From contig SXXZ01000134.1 in assembly GCA_005789375.1 (NCBI GenBank), forward strand, positions 1 through 9,003: 9,003 bases of DNA, written 5' to 3'. The notes beneath the pieces are model-generated. The model did no database searches and was not told the DNA's origin. It saw only the letters and a program-made list of their open reading frames with translations. This document shows positions 1-6,653 of this stretch, piece by piece. This stretch comes from Verrucomicrobiales bacterium (GTDB taxonomy: Bacteria > Verrucomicrobiota > Verrucomicrobiae > Limisphaerales > UBA9464). Positions within the stretch are counted from its first letter, which is position 1. Each line of letters opens with the position of its first letter. Made by a program: the position numbers and the translations under genes.

Positions 1-2
1 AG

Positions 3-20
3 CGCCTTTGCCGAGCCTAG
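3..20 (+). other. Possible 3' tail of an upstream gene
   Basis: One frame reads five codons and then TAG at 18-20, just before the ribosome binding site of the first full gene. This could be the C-terminal end of a gene to the left, but five codons cannot establish that. Nothing about its product can be said. Confidence 0.12.
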
Positions 21-25
21 GATTC

Positions 26-33
26 GGGAGGTG
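26..33 (+). promoter_or_regulatory. Shine-Dalgarno site for the LarA-like gene
   Basis: GGGAGGTG ends 10 bases before the ATG at 44. It is the clearest ribosome binding site in the window. It decides the start: an in-frame TTG at 8 would add 12 residues but would place this site inside the coding region. Confidence 0.7.
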
Positions 34-43
34 TGATTTTCCG

Positions 44-1270
44 ATGAACCAATCCGAAATAGCCTCCTGGGTGGTCACTCATCACCCGGCCCACCGTTTC
101 CACGGAAAACGTGTGCTTCTCATTATTCCCGATGGCACGCGCACCGCACCCATCGGAGCCGTCTTCAAGGCCTTGCACGCCGAATGGTCCGAATCGGTGG
201 CCGCCTTGGATATCCTCATCGCACTAGGCACCCATCCTGCCATGTCCGAGGAGGCCATTTGTGAACGGCTAGAGATTACTGGCGAGGAACGTGCCTCCCA
301 ATATCGGGCGGTCGGATTCTTTAACCACGAATGGGACAACCCGGCGGCCCTGGAAACCCTGGGAGTTATCCCCGCCGAAGAGATACGAACCCTGTCCGAC
401 GGGCTCTTCGCCATGGATGTGCCCGTGTCGATTAACCGGCGTGTCTTGGGCTACGACCAAATCGTTATCATCGGTCCGGTATTTCCCCACGAGGTCGTCG
501 GGTTCAGCGGCGGCAACAAGTACCTTTTCCCCGGAGTCAGCGGTCCGGAAATTCTCAACTTCTTCCACTGGCTCGGCGCGGTGATCACCACCGTGGGAGT
601 CATTGGTCAAAAATGGACCCCGGTGCGCCGAGTGGTGGACCGAGCCGGAGCCATGGTGCCCATTCCCAAGCTGTGTCTGGCCCTCGTGGTAAAACCCGGA
701 AGCAATGGAGAATTGGCGGGGATCTTTACTGGAACCCCCGAGGCCGCGTGGAATCAGGCTGCCGACTTGTCTGCCCAGACGCACATCGAATGGAAGGATC
801 GCCAATTTCACACCATTCTGAGCTGCGCGCCAGCCATGTACGACGAGCTGTGGGTCGGGGCCAAGTGCATGTACAAACTAGAGCCGGTGCTGGCTCCGGG
901 TGGCGAACTCATCATCTATGCCCCCCACCTCCATGAGATCAGTGTGGTCCATGGAGCGCTGCTTCGGCAGGTAGGCTACCACTGCCGCGACTACTTCCTG
1001 AAACAATGGGACCACTTCAAAGATTTCCCGTGGGGAACCCTGGCCCACAGCACCCATGTGTTCGGTCAGGGCACCTACGAAAACGGAGTCGAAACACGTC
1101 GGGCCCGAGTGACGTTGGCGACCGGAATACCAGAATCGGTGTGCCGCGAAATTAACCTGGGCTACCGGGATTGGCGCTCCATCGATCCGGCTCAGTTCCA
1201 GGGGCGGGAGTCTGAGGGCATCCTGTATGTTCCCAAAGCCGGCGAAACCCTCTACCGGGTGCGTGCCTGA
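44..1270 (+). CDS. LarA-superfamily nickel-pincer-dependent racemase/epimerase
   Basis: This 408-aa protein belongs to the LarA (DUF2088) family. Its founding member is lactate racemase, which uses a covalently bound nickel-pincer nucleotide (NPN) to move a hydride at the alpha carbon of 2-hydroxy acids. The active-site residues are visible with the family's spacing: DGTR (D30, R33), GTH (H64), H149, K159 in GFSGGNKYLFPG, and H175. H149-K159-H175 has the same 10 and 16 residue gaps as H174-K184-H200 of Lactobacillus plantarum LarA, where the lysine carries the cofactor and the histidines handle nickel and catalysis. K274 in VGAK may match LarA Lys298. The cofactor-making genes larB, larC and larE are not in the window. 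The substrate is unknown: the family includes racemases and epimerases for lactate, malate, aldonates and others, and the oxidoreductase two genes downstream makes a sugar acid plausible. Family membership is secure; calling it lactate racemase would not be. Confidence 0.88.
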   Translation: MNQSEIASWVVTHHPAHRFHGKRVLLIIPDGTRTAPIGAVFKALHAEWSESVAALDILIALGTHPAMSEEAICERLEITGEERASQYRAVGFFNHEWDNPAALETLGVIPAEEIRTLSDGLFAMDVPVSINRRVLGYDQIVIIGPVFPHEVVGFSGGNKYLFPGVSGPEILNFFHWLGAVITTVGVIGQKWTPVRRVVDRAGAMVPIPKLCLALVVKPGSNGELAGIFTGTPEAAWNQAADLSAQTHIEWKDRQFHTILSCAPAMYDELWVGAKCMYKLEPVLAPGGELIIYAPHLHEISVVHGALLRQVGYHCRDYFLKQWDHFKDFPWGTLAHSTHVFGQGTYENGVETRRARVTLATGIPESVCREINLGYRDWRSIDPAQFQGRESEGILYVPKAGETLYRVRA

Positions 1271-1309
1271 AGCCCCATTGACGCTGAGCGTAAAGAATCT
1301 GCCACACCG

Positions 1310-1339
1310 TTGACACCTCACGGCTAGAAGTCGGATTCT
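1310..1339 (+). promoter_or_regulatory. Weak candidate promoter before the unknown gene
   Basis: TTGACA at 1310-1315 matches the sigma-70 -35 consensus exactly, in a 99-bp gap. The best -10 partner at about 18 bp spacing is GATTCT (1334-1339), a poor match (3 of 6). A short palindrome, ACGCT-G-AGCGT, lies at 1281-1291. The genes on either side may simply be co-transcribed. Confidence 0.2.
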
Positions 1340-1369
1340 TGCGAAGTCCTGCACGAGCCCGACTCACCC

Positions 1370-2071
1370 ATGGCCATTGCCCAATCGGTCCATACCAATT
1401 TCAAGGATGCCTACTGCTACCATCACAGTTGCAGCCCGGCTGGCTTTGATCGTCACCTTTTGTTGAAGATCGTCCCACTGCTGTTCCGCCCGTTGGCGGC
1501 CCTTAGCTTTTGGATAAACCCAGAGATTTTCGCCAGCGAACTCGAGGTCATCCGTAACGCCGCTCCGGCACGCACCGGTCGGGAGGTCAATTCGGCCGCC
1601 CAAGACTTGGTGCACCTGCGATTCGTGGAGCACAGCTTCCGGCGATCCATCGGGATGCGAGGCCGCTCAGAAGCAGTGGTTGAGGCCTGGAACCAAGTGA
1701 AGGCCACGGTCGATCGACCGACCATCCCCGATCATCCGTCCATCGGTTTCGCGGAGGGGGCATCCCATCTTTCGGCCGCATCCCGCTCCTCCGCACTGGG
1801 CCGCAATGATTCGGCCCTGACCATCCGGACTCTCCGGAGAGTTCATCAAGAGGTCTCGTCTGGGAAACCCATCTCCCAGATTCTCGCAGCCGAAGGACTC
1901 ACTCACGATCAGTTGCTCAGCCTCTTGAATCGAAACCTGCAGGCGTTCGATGGCTTCGCGGGCCTCCGAGACCAGCTGCTCGGGCAACAGGGGCCGAACT
2001 CCCCCACCCCACCGAGCGGAGAGGTGTCTCAAAGTATTCCCCAGAAGCGTCCCTCCCGATCCATTTCATGA
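1370..2071 (+). CDS. Hypothetical protein, translationally coupled to the downstream oxidoreductase
   Basis: I do not recognise this 233-aa protein. The N-terminal half contains a Cys/His-rich stretch (C16, H18, H19, C21) and then a hydrophobic, proline-interrupted segment at about 30-50 that looks more like a buried or membrane-associated patch than a clean transmembrane helix. No signal peptide is obvious. Residues 60-115 are charged and probably helical. A low-complexity linker follows (about 118-148). Residues 148-190 form a helical region (GKPISQILAAEGLTHDQL) with helix-turn-helix-like rhythm. The last 25 residues are rich in Pro, Ser and Gln. The ATG at 1370 is the only good start, since the frame is closed by a TAG at 1325, but no Shine-Dalgarno site precedes it. 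The TGA overlaps the next gene's ATG as ATGA (2068-2071), so translational coupling is likely and supports this being a real gene. A link to the oxidoreductase is inference from position only. Confidence 0.6.
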   Translation: MAIAQSVHTNFKDAYCYHHSCSPAGFDRHLLLKIVPLLFRPLAALSFWINPEIFASELEVIRNAAPARTGREVNSAAQDLVHLRFVEHSFRRSIGMRGRSEAVVEAWNQVKATVDRPTIPDHPSIGFAEGASHLSAASRSSALGRNDSALTIRTLRRVHQEVSSGKPISQILAAEGLTHDQLLSLLNRNLQAFDGFAGLRDQLLGQQGPNSPTPPSGEVSQSIPQKRPSRSIS

Positions 2072-3195
2072 AACCCACCCTCCGTGTCGGCATCATCGGC
2101 GGCGGCCTCATGGGCCGCGAGGCGGCCAGCGCGTTCGCCCGCTGGTTCGTCCTCAACAACTTCCCCGTGCAGGTTGAATTGGTCGCTGTTTGTGACCTTC
2201 AACCCACCCTGCTCGACTGGTTCCGCCAAATCCCAACAGTCAAACTGCTGACCCCGGATCACCACCAGCTCCTCGCCTCACCCGAGGTGGATGTGGTTTA
2301 CGTGGCCGTGCCTCACAACCTTCACGAGGCCATCTACCTCGACGTGTTGGCCGCCGGAAAAGATTTGTTGGCCGAGAAACCCTTCGGCATCGATCTCGCG
2401 GCCGCCCGACGCATCCGCGATGCGGCCGCCAAGTCCGGTCGGTTCGTGCGCTGCAGCTCTGAGTTCCCCTTCTTGCCGGGAGTTCAAAGGGTCATCGAAT
2501 GGGCTCAATCCGGTACCATGGGCCAACCGCTAGAAGTCCGCTCCTGCTTCTGGCATTCCAGCGACCTTGATCCGACCAAGCCAGCGAACTGGAAGCGTCA
2601 GGTCCGCACCTGCGGGGCCATTGGCGTCATGGGTGACCTGGGAATGCACGTCGTCCATGTGCCCTTCCGGCTCGGATGGTTCCCGAGTCGAGTCTATGCC
2701 CAGTTGCAGAAAATTTATCACGAGCGCCCCGACGGCAAAGGAGGCACGGCCCCCTGCGACACTTGGGACAACGCCATGCTCCACACCGAGGTCAATATAC
2801 AGGGCATCGAAACTCCCATGCGCTTGGAGATGAAGCGGCTGGCCCCAGGAGCCACCAACTCCTGGTCCATCGAGATCCTCGGCACCGACGGCGGCATGCG
2901 TTATTCCACCGCCGAACCGAAGACGCTCTGGAAGTTCGACCGCTCAAAAGAACAGTGGTGGAGCCGCACAGACCTCGGATTCCAGACACCATTCCCCACG
3001 ATTACCGGGGGCATCTTCGAGCCAGGTTTCCCAGACTGTTTTCTGCAAATGTGGGCAGCCTTTGCGGCCGAACGCCAGGGAGCCCTCGGCAATCGATTTG
3101 GTTGTGTCACCCCGGACGAAGCTGTCCGGAGCCACGAACTGTTCGAGGCCGCATTGGCTTCCCACGCTCAACGCACGGCTGTAATCCCCGGTTGA
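2068..3195 (+). CDS. Gfo/Idh/MocA-family NAD(P)-dependent oxidoreductase
   Basis: This 375-aa protein has the normal two-domain layout of the family. An N-terminal Rossmann fold (about 1-125) begins with VGIIGGGLMG, the dinucleotide-binding glycine motif, and ends with the family hallmark EKP (E103-K104-P105). The C-terminal alpha/beta domain carries GDLGMHVVH (D190, G192, H194, H197), corresponding to the D-x-G-x-H-x-x-D type motif that contributes catalytic residues; the final position is His here instead of the usual Asp. Family members oxidise or reduce hydroxyls of sugars, inositols and sugar derivatives, usually in the cytoplasm. There is no Tat signal like that seen on some exported members. 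It starts on an ATG that overlaps the stop of the preceding gene, and the next gene starts 24 bases downstream. The substrate cannot be read from the sequence. The LarA-like enzyme upstream suggests hydroxy-acid or sugar-acid metabolism. Confidence 0.9.
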   Translation: MKPTLRVGIIGGGLMGREAASAFARWFVLNNFPVQVELVAVCDLQPTLLDWFRQIPTVKLLTPDHHQLLASPEVDVVYVAVPHNLHEAIYLDVLAAGKDLLAEKPFGIDLAAARRIRDAAAKSGRFVRCSSEFPFLPGVQRVIEWAQSGTMGQPLEVRSCFWHSSDLDPTKPANWKRQVRTCGAIGVMGDLGMHVVHVPFRLGWFPSRVYAQLQKIYHERPDGKGGTAPCDTWDNAMLHTEVNIQGIETPMRLEMKRLAPGATNSWSIEILGTDGGMRYSTAEPKTLWKFDRSKEQWWSRTDLGFQTPFPTITGGIFEPGFPDCFLQMWAAFAAERQGALGNRFGCVTPDEAVRSHELFEAALASHAQRTAVIPG

Positions 3196-3219
3196 GTTCC
3201 GCAATCCGTTGCCAGCGCC

Positions 3220-4125
3220 ATGCCTCGTCGCTCTCAATCCCTGCCCCCTCCCTCGTCCACTGCCTCGCTGATCCTACGCCGGACCTCTCTAAGGCCACGG
3301 GTGGCCATCATTCTGGGCAGTGGCTTTGGCCCCATCGCGCAGTCGGTCTCGGTGGACCGGGAATTCTCCTATCGAGACCTGCCTGGCTTCCCAGTCGGCA
3401 GCGCCCCGGGGCATGAGGGACGACTGCGGATCGGAACCTGGCACTCGGTGCCCGTGGCCGTGCTCAGCGGACGGGCCCACTACTATGAAGGGTTTGAGCC
3501 CAACGAAGTGGTCTATGCCACTCGTGTCCTCGCGGCCATGGGTGTCGAGACGCTGCTGGTGACCAATGCAGCGGGCGGCATTCACCCCAAATTCCGCGTC
3601 GGCGATTTCATGATCCTGAACGATCACATCAATTTCTTGGGCATGAATCCGCTGCGGGGAGCGGTCGCCGAGGGCGAACCTCGTTTCGTCGACATGACCC
3701 GGACCTACGATCCGGAACTACAAAAACATCTGAAAGCGGCCGCGCGGTCGATTCGTCTGCCGGTGCGCGAGGGGGTCTATTTGGCCGTTTCTGGTCCCAG
3801 TTTTGAAACACCGGCTGAGATCCGGGCCTTCCGCAGCTGGGGCGCCGATGCTGTGGGCATGAGCACCGTGCCGGAGGTCATCGTGGCCCGCCAATGCGGA
3901 TTGCGAGTGGCCGGATTTAGTTGCATTACCAATGCTGCGGCCGGCTTAGGCGGGAAAACTCAGGTCGTCTCTGCCCAAGAAGTTCTCGAAGTAGCCATAA
4001 CCCAAGAACATCGAGCCTGCGAATGGATCGGTGCCTTTGTGCAACGGATCGGCACGAAGGAAACCACCACCGAGTCCCCCGCACCAACACCCCGGAAGGT
4101 TCGGCCTCGTCAAAAAAATCCGTAA
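3220..4125 (+). CDS. Purine nucleoside phosphorylase, trimeric (PNP/MTAP) type
   Basis: This 301-aa cytoplasmic enzyme is predicted to cleave purine ribonucleosides or deoxyribonucleosides with phosphate, giving the base and (deoxy)ribose-1-phosphate for salvage. It follows human and bacterial trimeric PNP closely: GSGFG (33-37) and H64 in PGHEG for phosphate binding, RAHYYEG (R85, H87), TNAAGG (N116), GPSFETPAEIRA (F195, E196), VGMSTVPEVIVAR (M214, S215), and ITNAAAG with N238. The Glu and Asn in the last motifs are those that recognise 6-oxopurines (guanosine, inosine) in PNP, which favours PNP over methylthioadenosine phosphorylase. The first 25 residues are a low-complexity Pro/Ser/Arg leader and the last 25 a Thr/Pro/Lys/Arg-rich tail, both outside the fold. 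The start could lie somewhat later than the ATG at 3220, as no Shine-Dalgarno site is seen. It lies 24 bases after the oxidoreductase, probably in the same transcript. A second, unrelated nucleoside phosphorylase (ppnP) lies at 6654-6980. Confidence 0.93.
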   Translation: MPRRSQSLPPPSSTASLILRRTSLRPRVAIILGSGFGPIAQSVSVDREFSYRDLPGFPVGSAPGHEGRLRIGTWHSVPVAVLSGRAHYYEGFEPNEVVYATRVLAAMGVETLLVTNAAGGIHPKFRVGDFMILNDHINFLGMNPLRGAVAEGEPRFVDMTRTYDPELQKHLKAAARSIRLPVREGVYLAVSGPSFETPAEIRAFRSWGADAVGMSTVPEVIVARQCGLRVAGFSCITNAAAGLGGKTQVVSAQEVLEVAITQEHRACEWIGAFVQRIGTKETTTESPAPTPRKVRPRQKNP

Positions 4126-4194
4126 CCTTTGGCTCGACCGGAACGTTGGGACAGTAACCACCGTTCCTTTTGGTTTTCCGCGACGACACTGTCC

Positions 4195-5490
4195 ATGCGA
4201 CTTCTCTACAATATTCTCTTCAACATCGGGTTCGCCCTGTCGGCTCCATGGTATTTCCTCAAGATGTACCGTCGCGGATCCTGGCAGGCCGGGTTTGGCG
4301 AGCGCTTCGGCCTGTATGACGCCAAGCTCAAGCAGGCCCTGACCAACCGTCAGGTCATTTGGTTCCACGCGGTCAGCGTCGGCGAGGTGAACTTGTGCAC
4401 GCAGTTAATACGGGCCATGGAACCGCTGCTCCCCTTGCACAAGATCGTCGTCTCCACGACGACCTCGACGGGCATGGGACTCCTGCGCGACCACCTTCCG
4501 GCGCATATTACCAAGGTCTACTACCCCATTGATCGCCGGAAACACATCCAACGGTCCATCGGCCTCATCGACCCTGATGTGGTCATTTTAGTGGAGGCCG
4601 AGATCTGGCCCAACTTTCTGTGGAGTCTCCAACGCCGTGGGGTTCCGTATTTCTTGGTCAATGCTCGCCTCTCGGAGCGGTCGTTCCGTGGCTACCGCCG
4701 GTTTGGGTTCCTCTTCCGGGATCTTTTCGCAGGGTTTGAAGGGGTGGGCGCGCAAACTGAAGCCGATGCGGAGCGCCTGCTTCAACTCGGTTGCCGCAAA
4801 GAAGCCATCCACGTGGTGGGCAGCCTCAAGTTCGACGCCGCCAAGCTTGATGACACCCTTACGCTGGATATTACCAGCCTACTGGGGCAATTGGGGGTTG
4901 TTCCCGACAGCGTAGTTCTGGTGGCCGGCAGCACCCATGACGGTGAAGAACGCATCCTGGCTTCCATGTACCTCCGCTTGAAGCCCCGGTTCCCAAGGCT
5001 CTTCCTCGTGCTCGTGCCGAGGCATCATGAACGAGGTGCTGCCGTCGGAGCAGAGCTGCAGGCTCTGGGCGTGCGATACATCTTCCGCAAGGACATGCGG
5101 CCGAACACACGCCACAAATCGGGCGATCTGGAATGCCTGCTGGTCAACACCACCGGTGAACTCCGTCACTTCTACACCCGGGCCGATATTGTCTTTGTGG
5201 GCAAGAGTCTCACTGCGCAAGGCGGACAAAACCCCATTGAACCGGCCGCTCTCGGCAAGGCAGTGATCTTTGGTCCGCACATGGAGAACTTCCCCGACAT
5301 TGCACCAAATTTTGTGAAGGCCAACGCCGCCGTGCAAGTTGCCGATGAAGCGGGGCTGGAATCGGCGTTGACCCGGTTGCTAGAAAACCCCGCCGAACGA
5401 GCGGCTCTCGGTCAACGGGCCCAGACGGTCGTCCGCGAGAATCAGGGCAGCATCGGTCGAACCGTCTCCATGATCATGGACGTGTTCTGA
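4195..5490 (+). CDS. waaA: 3-deoxy-D-manno-octulosonic acid (Kdo) transferase
   Basis: WaaA (KdtA) moves Kdo from CMP-Kdo to the lipid A precursor at the inner face of the cytoplasmic membrane, the first step of LPS core assembly. From the ATG at 4195 it is 431 aa, close to the 425 aa of E. coli WaaA. Residues 1-22 form the usual hydrophobic N-terminal anchor. The acceptor-side GT-B domain has HAVSVGEV, whose Glu (E64) is the expected catalytic base, then STTTSTG (87-93) and VEAEIWPNF (E134, E136). The donor-side domain has GSLKFD (209-214), GSTHDGEE (245-252), PRHHERG (275-281), and GKSLTAQGGQNPIEPAALG followed by GPHMENF, the CMP-Kdo binding region. An in-frame TTG at 4129 would add 22 residues before the anchor and is less likely. 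No good Shine-Dalgarno site is seen. Mono- versus bifunctionality cannot be told from sequence. Confidence 0.95.
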   Translation: MRLLYNILFNIGFALSAPWYFLKMYRRGSWQAGFGERFGLYDAKLKQALTNRQVIWFHAVSVGEVNLCTQLIRAMEPLLPLHKIVVSTTTSTGMGLLRDHLPAHITKVYYPIDRRKHIQRSIGLIDPDVVILVEAEIWPNFLWSLQRRGVPYFLVNARLSERSFRGYRRFGFLFRDLFAGFEGVGAQTEADAERLLQLGCRKEAIHVVGSLKFDAAKLDDTLTLDITSLLGQLGVVPDSVVLVAGSTHDGEERILASMYLRLKPRFPRLFLVLVPRHHERGAAVGAELQALGVRYIFRKDMRPNTRHKSGDLECLLVNTTGELRHFYTRADIVFVGKSLTAQGGQNPIEPAALGKAVIFGPHMENFPDIAPNFVKANAAVQVADEAGLESALTRLLENPAERAALGQRAQTVVRENQGSIGRTVSMIMDVF

Positions 5491-5551
5491 AGCCCCGCAC
5501 CGGGTCGGACGGAACTTCTTCGTCAGCTATCCGATAGAAAACAATGGCTTA

Positions 5552-5579
5552 TGGTTCAGGCTCAGTGAGTCCTGAACCA
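5552..5579 (-). terminator. Candidate terminator hairpin between convergent genes
   Basis: A perfect 9-bp inverted repeat, TGGTTCAGG / CCTGAACCA (5552-5560 and 5571-5579), has a 10-base loop. It lies 61 bases after the waaA stop and 22 bases past the stop of the minus-strand binding-protein gene. On the minus strand a T-rich run (TTGTTTTC) follows after about 7 bases, so it suits termination of the binding-protein transcript better. On the plus strand no T-run follows. It may act weakly in both directions. Confidence 0.5.
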
Positions 5580-5601
5580 AGGTCCGGGCCTCACCGGAGC
5601 A

Positions 5602-6564
5602 TCATTTCGGAAGCCACTTCTCCCAATTCTTGGCGTAGGCATCGACGTTGGATCGGTCCACACGAACCAAGGGGCTGACATCTCGGGGCGAGTCCGGATT
5701 CTTGTGCAAATGCACCTTGTTAAACAAGTGCTCCACTGAGCGGTAGCCCCAAGCGTGGCATTGCTGAGCCAAGAGGACCTGAACGTGCCCGCTGCGCACA
5801 TAATTCAAGCAGATCGGCAACGCGTCGACGCTGACACATTGAACCGTGCCTGGCTGCCACTTGAGGGCATTCTCAGTGAAGAGAGGCCATCCTCCAATTA
5901 AGGCCCAACCGGTGATGTCCGGATTGGCCTGAAGGACCTGCTCCATTCGAGCAGCAGCATCCTGCGGGGTTTCCCGATGATAAAACGTATCACGGATAAC
6001 CACCCCAGGGTATTTCTTGGCCTCCTTGCGGACACCAGCGACACGCTTCTGCAAATTGGGCGCGTTTTGGTTTCCTGCCAAAATGGCGATGACCCCCTTG
6101 CCTCCGAGAACTCGGGCCAATTCAGTCATCACCTGTTCACCGCACAGGCCATCATCCACGCCATAGCAAACCAGTCGCTTGGAGGCGGGCGCATCCGAAT
6201 CAAAGGTGACCACGGGCACTCCATCGCTCACCGCCTTGTTGATGGCGTCGGTCACCTTGTTCGCATCGCTGCAACTAACGGCAATTCCATCAGCACCCGC
6301 CAAAACCAACTGCTCGATGGCCTCAGCCTGCTTCTGAGCGTCTTCCTCATTGGGGGTCCGCCAGTCGATGCGGATTTTCACCCCGTGTCGGGCACCCAAC
6401 TCCCGAGCGGCGTCCTCGGCACCGACCCGAGCCACCTGGAACACGGCATTCCCCTGGGACTTGGCGATCAGACCGAAACGATAGGACTTTGTTCCTTGAG
6501 CTAGAGCCCAAGACGGCAAGAGCGGAAGGGCGGAGGCCCCCAACAGAAAGCGACGGCGATTCAT
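5602..6564 (-). CDS. Periplasmic substrate-binding protein, ribose/sugar ABC type
   Basis: This 320-aa protein belongs to the periplasmic-binding-protein type 1 family (RbsB-like, Peripl_BP_4). The N-terminus has a twin-arginine-like signal: MNRRRFLLG, a hydrophobic core, then ALA-Q with likely cleavage after residue 22. Export to the periplasm, possibly by Tat, is expected. The mature protein shows the two-lobe pattern: YRFGLIAKSQGNAVFQ (family ligand-contact region near the start), the repeated lobe-1 phrase LVLAGADGIAVSCSD (87-100), VPVVTFDSDAP (117-126), GVIAILAG in lobe 2 and CVSVDALP (243-250). The family captures ribose, galactose, xylose, autoinducer-2 or similar ligands; which one cannot be told. 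No membrane or ATPase partner of this transporter class is adjacent; the nearby cysTWA genes are of a different class. The ATG at 6564 is chosen because it places the arginines at the N-terminus; no Shine-Dalgarno site precedes it. It lies 89 bases downstream of ppnP on the same strand. Confidence 0.88.
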   Translation of the reverse strand: MNRRRFLLGASALPLLPSWALAQGTKSYRFGLIAKSQGNAVFQVARVGAEDAARELGARHGVKIRIDWRTPNEEDAQKQAEAIEQLVLAGADGIAVSCSDANKVTDAINKAVSDGVPVVTFDSDAPASKRLVCYGVDDGLCGEQVMTELARVLGGKGVIAILAGNQNAPNLQKRVAGVRKEAKKYPGVVIRDTFYHRETPQDAAARMEQVLQANPDITGWALIGGWPLFTENALKWQPGTVQCVSVDALPICLNYVRSGHVQVLLAQQCHAWGYRSVEHLFNKVHLHKNPDSPRDVSPLVRVDRSNVDAYAKNWEKWLPK

Positions 6565-6575
6565 AGGAGAGGACT

Positions 6576-6591
6576 CAGAGCAAACGCTCTG
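6576..6591 (-). promoter_or_regulatory. Hairpin in the leader of the binding-protein gene
   Basis: CAGAGC and GCTCTG form a perfect 6-bp stem with a 4-base loop, starting 11 bases before the ATG at 6564 in the minus-strand transcript. A run of six G's precedes it on that strand (6592-6597). It lies where a ribosome would bind, so it could influence translation, but it matches no riboswitch I recognise. Confidence 0.3.
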
Positions 6592-6620
6592 CCCCCCTAC
6601 CAAGTCAACGTCTCAACGGC

Positions 6621-6642
6621 CCTCAGAAGCACATCCCTGAGG
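6621..6642 (-). terminator. Hairpin after ppnP, possible weak terminator or processing site
   Basis: CCTCAG and CTGAGG form a 6-bp stem with a 10-base loop, beginning 11 bases after the ppnP stop on the minus strand. There is no following T-run, so it is not a good intrinsic terminator. It might attenuate read-through from ppnP into the binding-protein gene. Confidence 0.25.
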
Positions 6643-6653
6643 CAACCATCACC

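Noticed and set aside
878..1354. 158-codon open frame on the minus strand over the end of the LarA-like gene
   Set aside because: It lies antisense to a gene with clear family motifs; long antisense frames are expected in GC-rich coding DNA, and its translation shows no recognisable domain.
2676..3416. 246-codon plus-strand frame spanning the oxidoreductase and PNP genes
   Set aside because: Its translation is Arg/His/Pro-rich and low in ordered pattern, typical of an out-of-frame shadow, and both underlying genes are well supported in other frames.
4879..5337. 152-codon minus-strand frame inside waaA
   Set aside because: Antisense shadow of a strongly supported gene; no domain or start signal.
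5977..6504. 175-codon plus-strand frame opposite the binding-protein gene
   Set aside because: The minus-strand protein has a signal peptide and family motifs throughout this region, so the plus-strand frame is a shadow.
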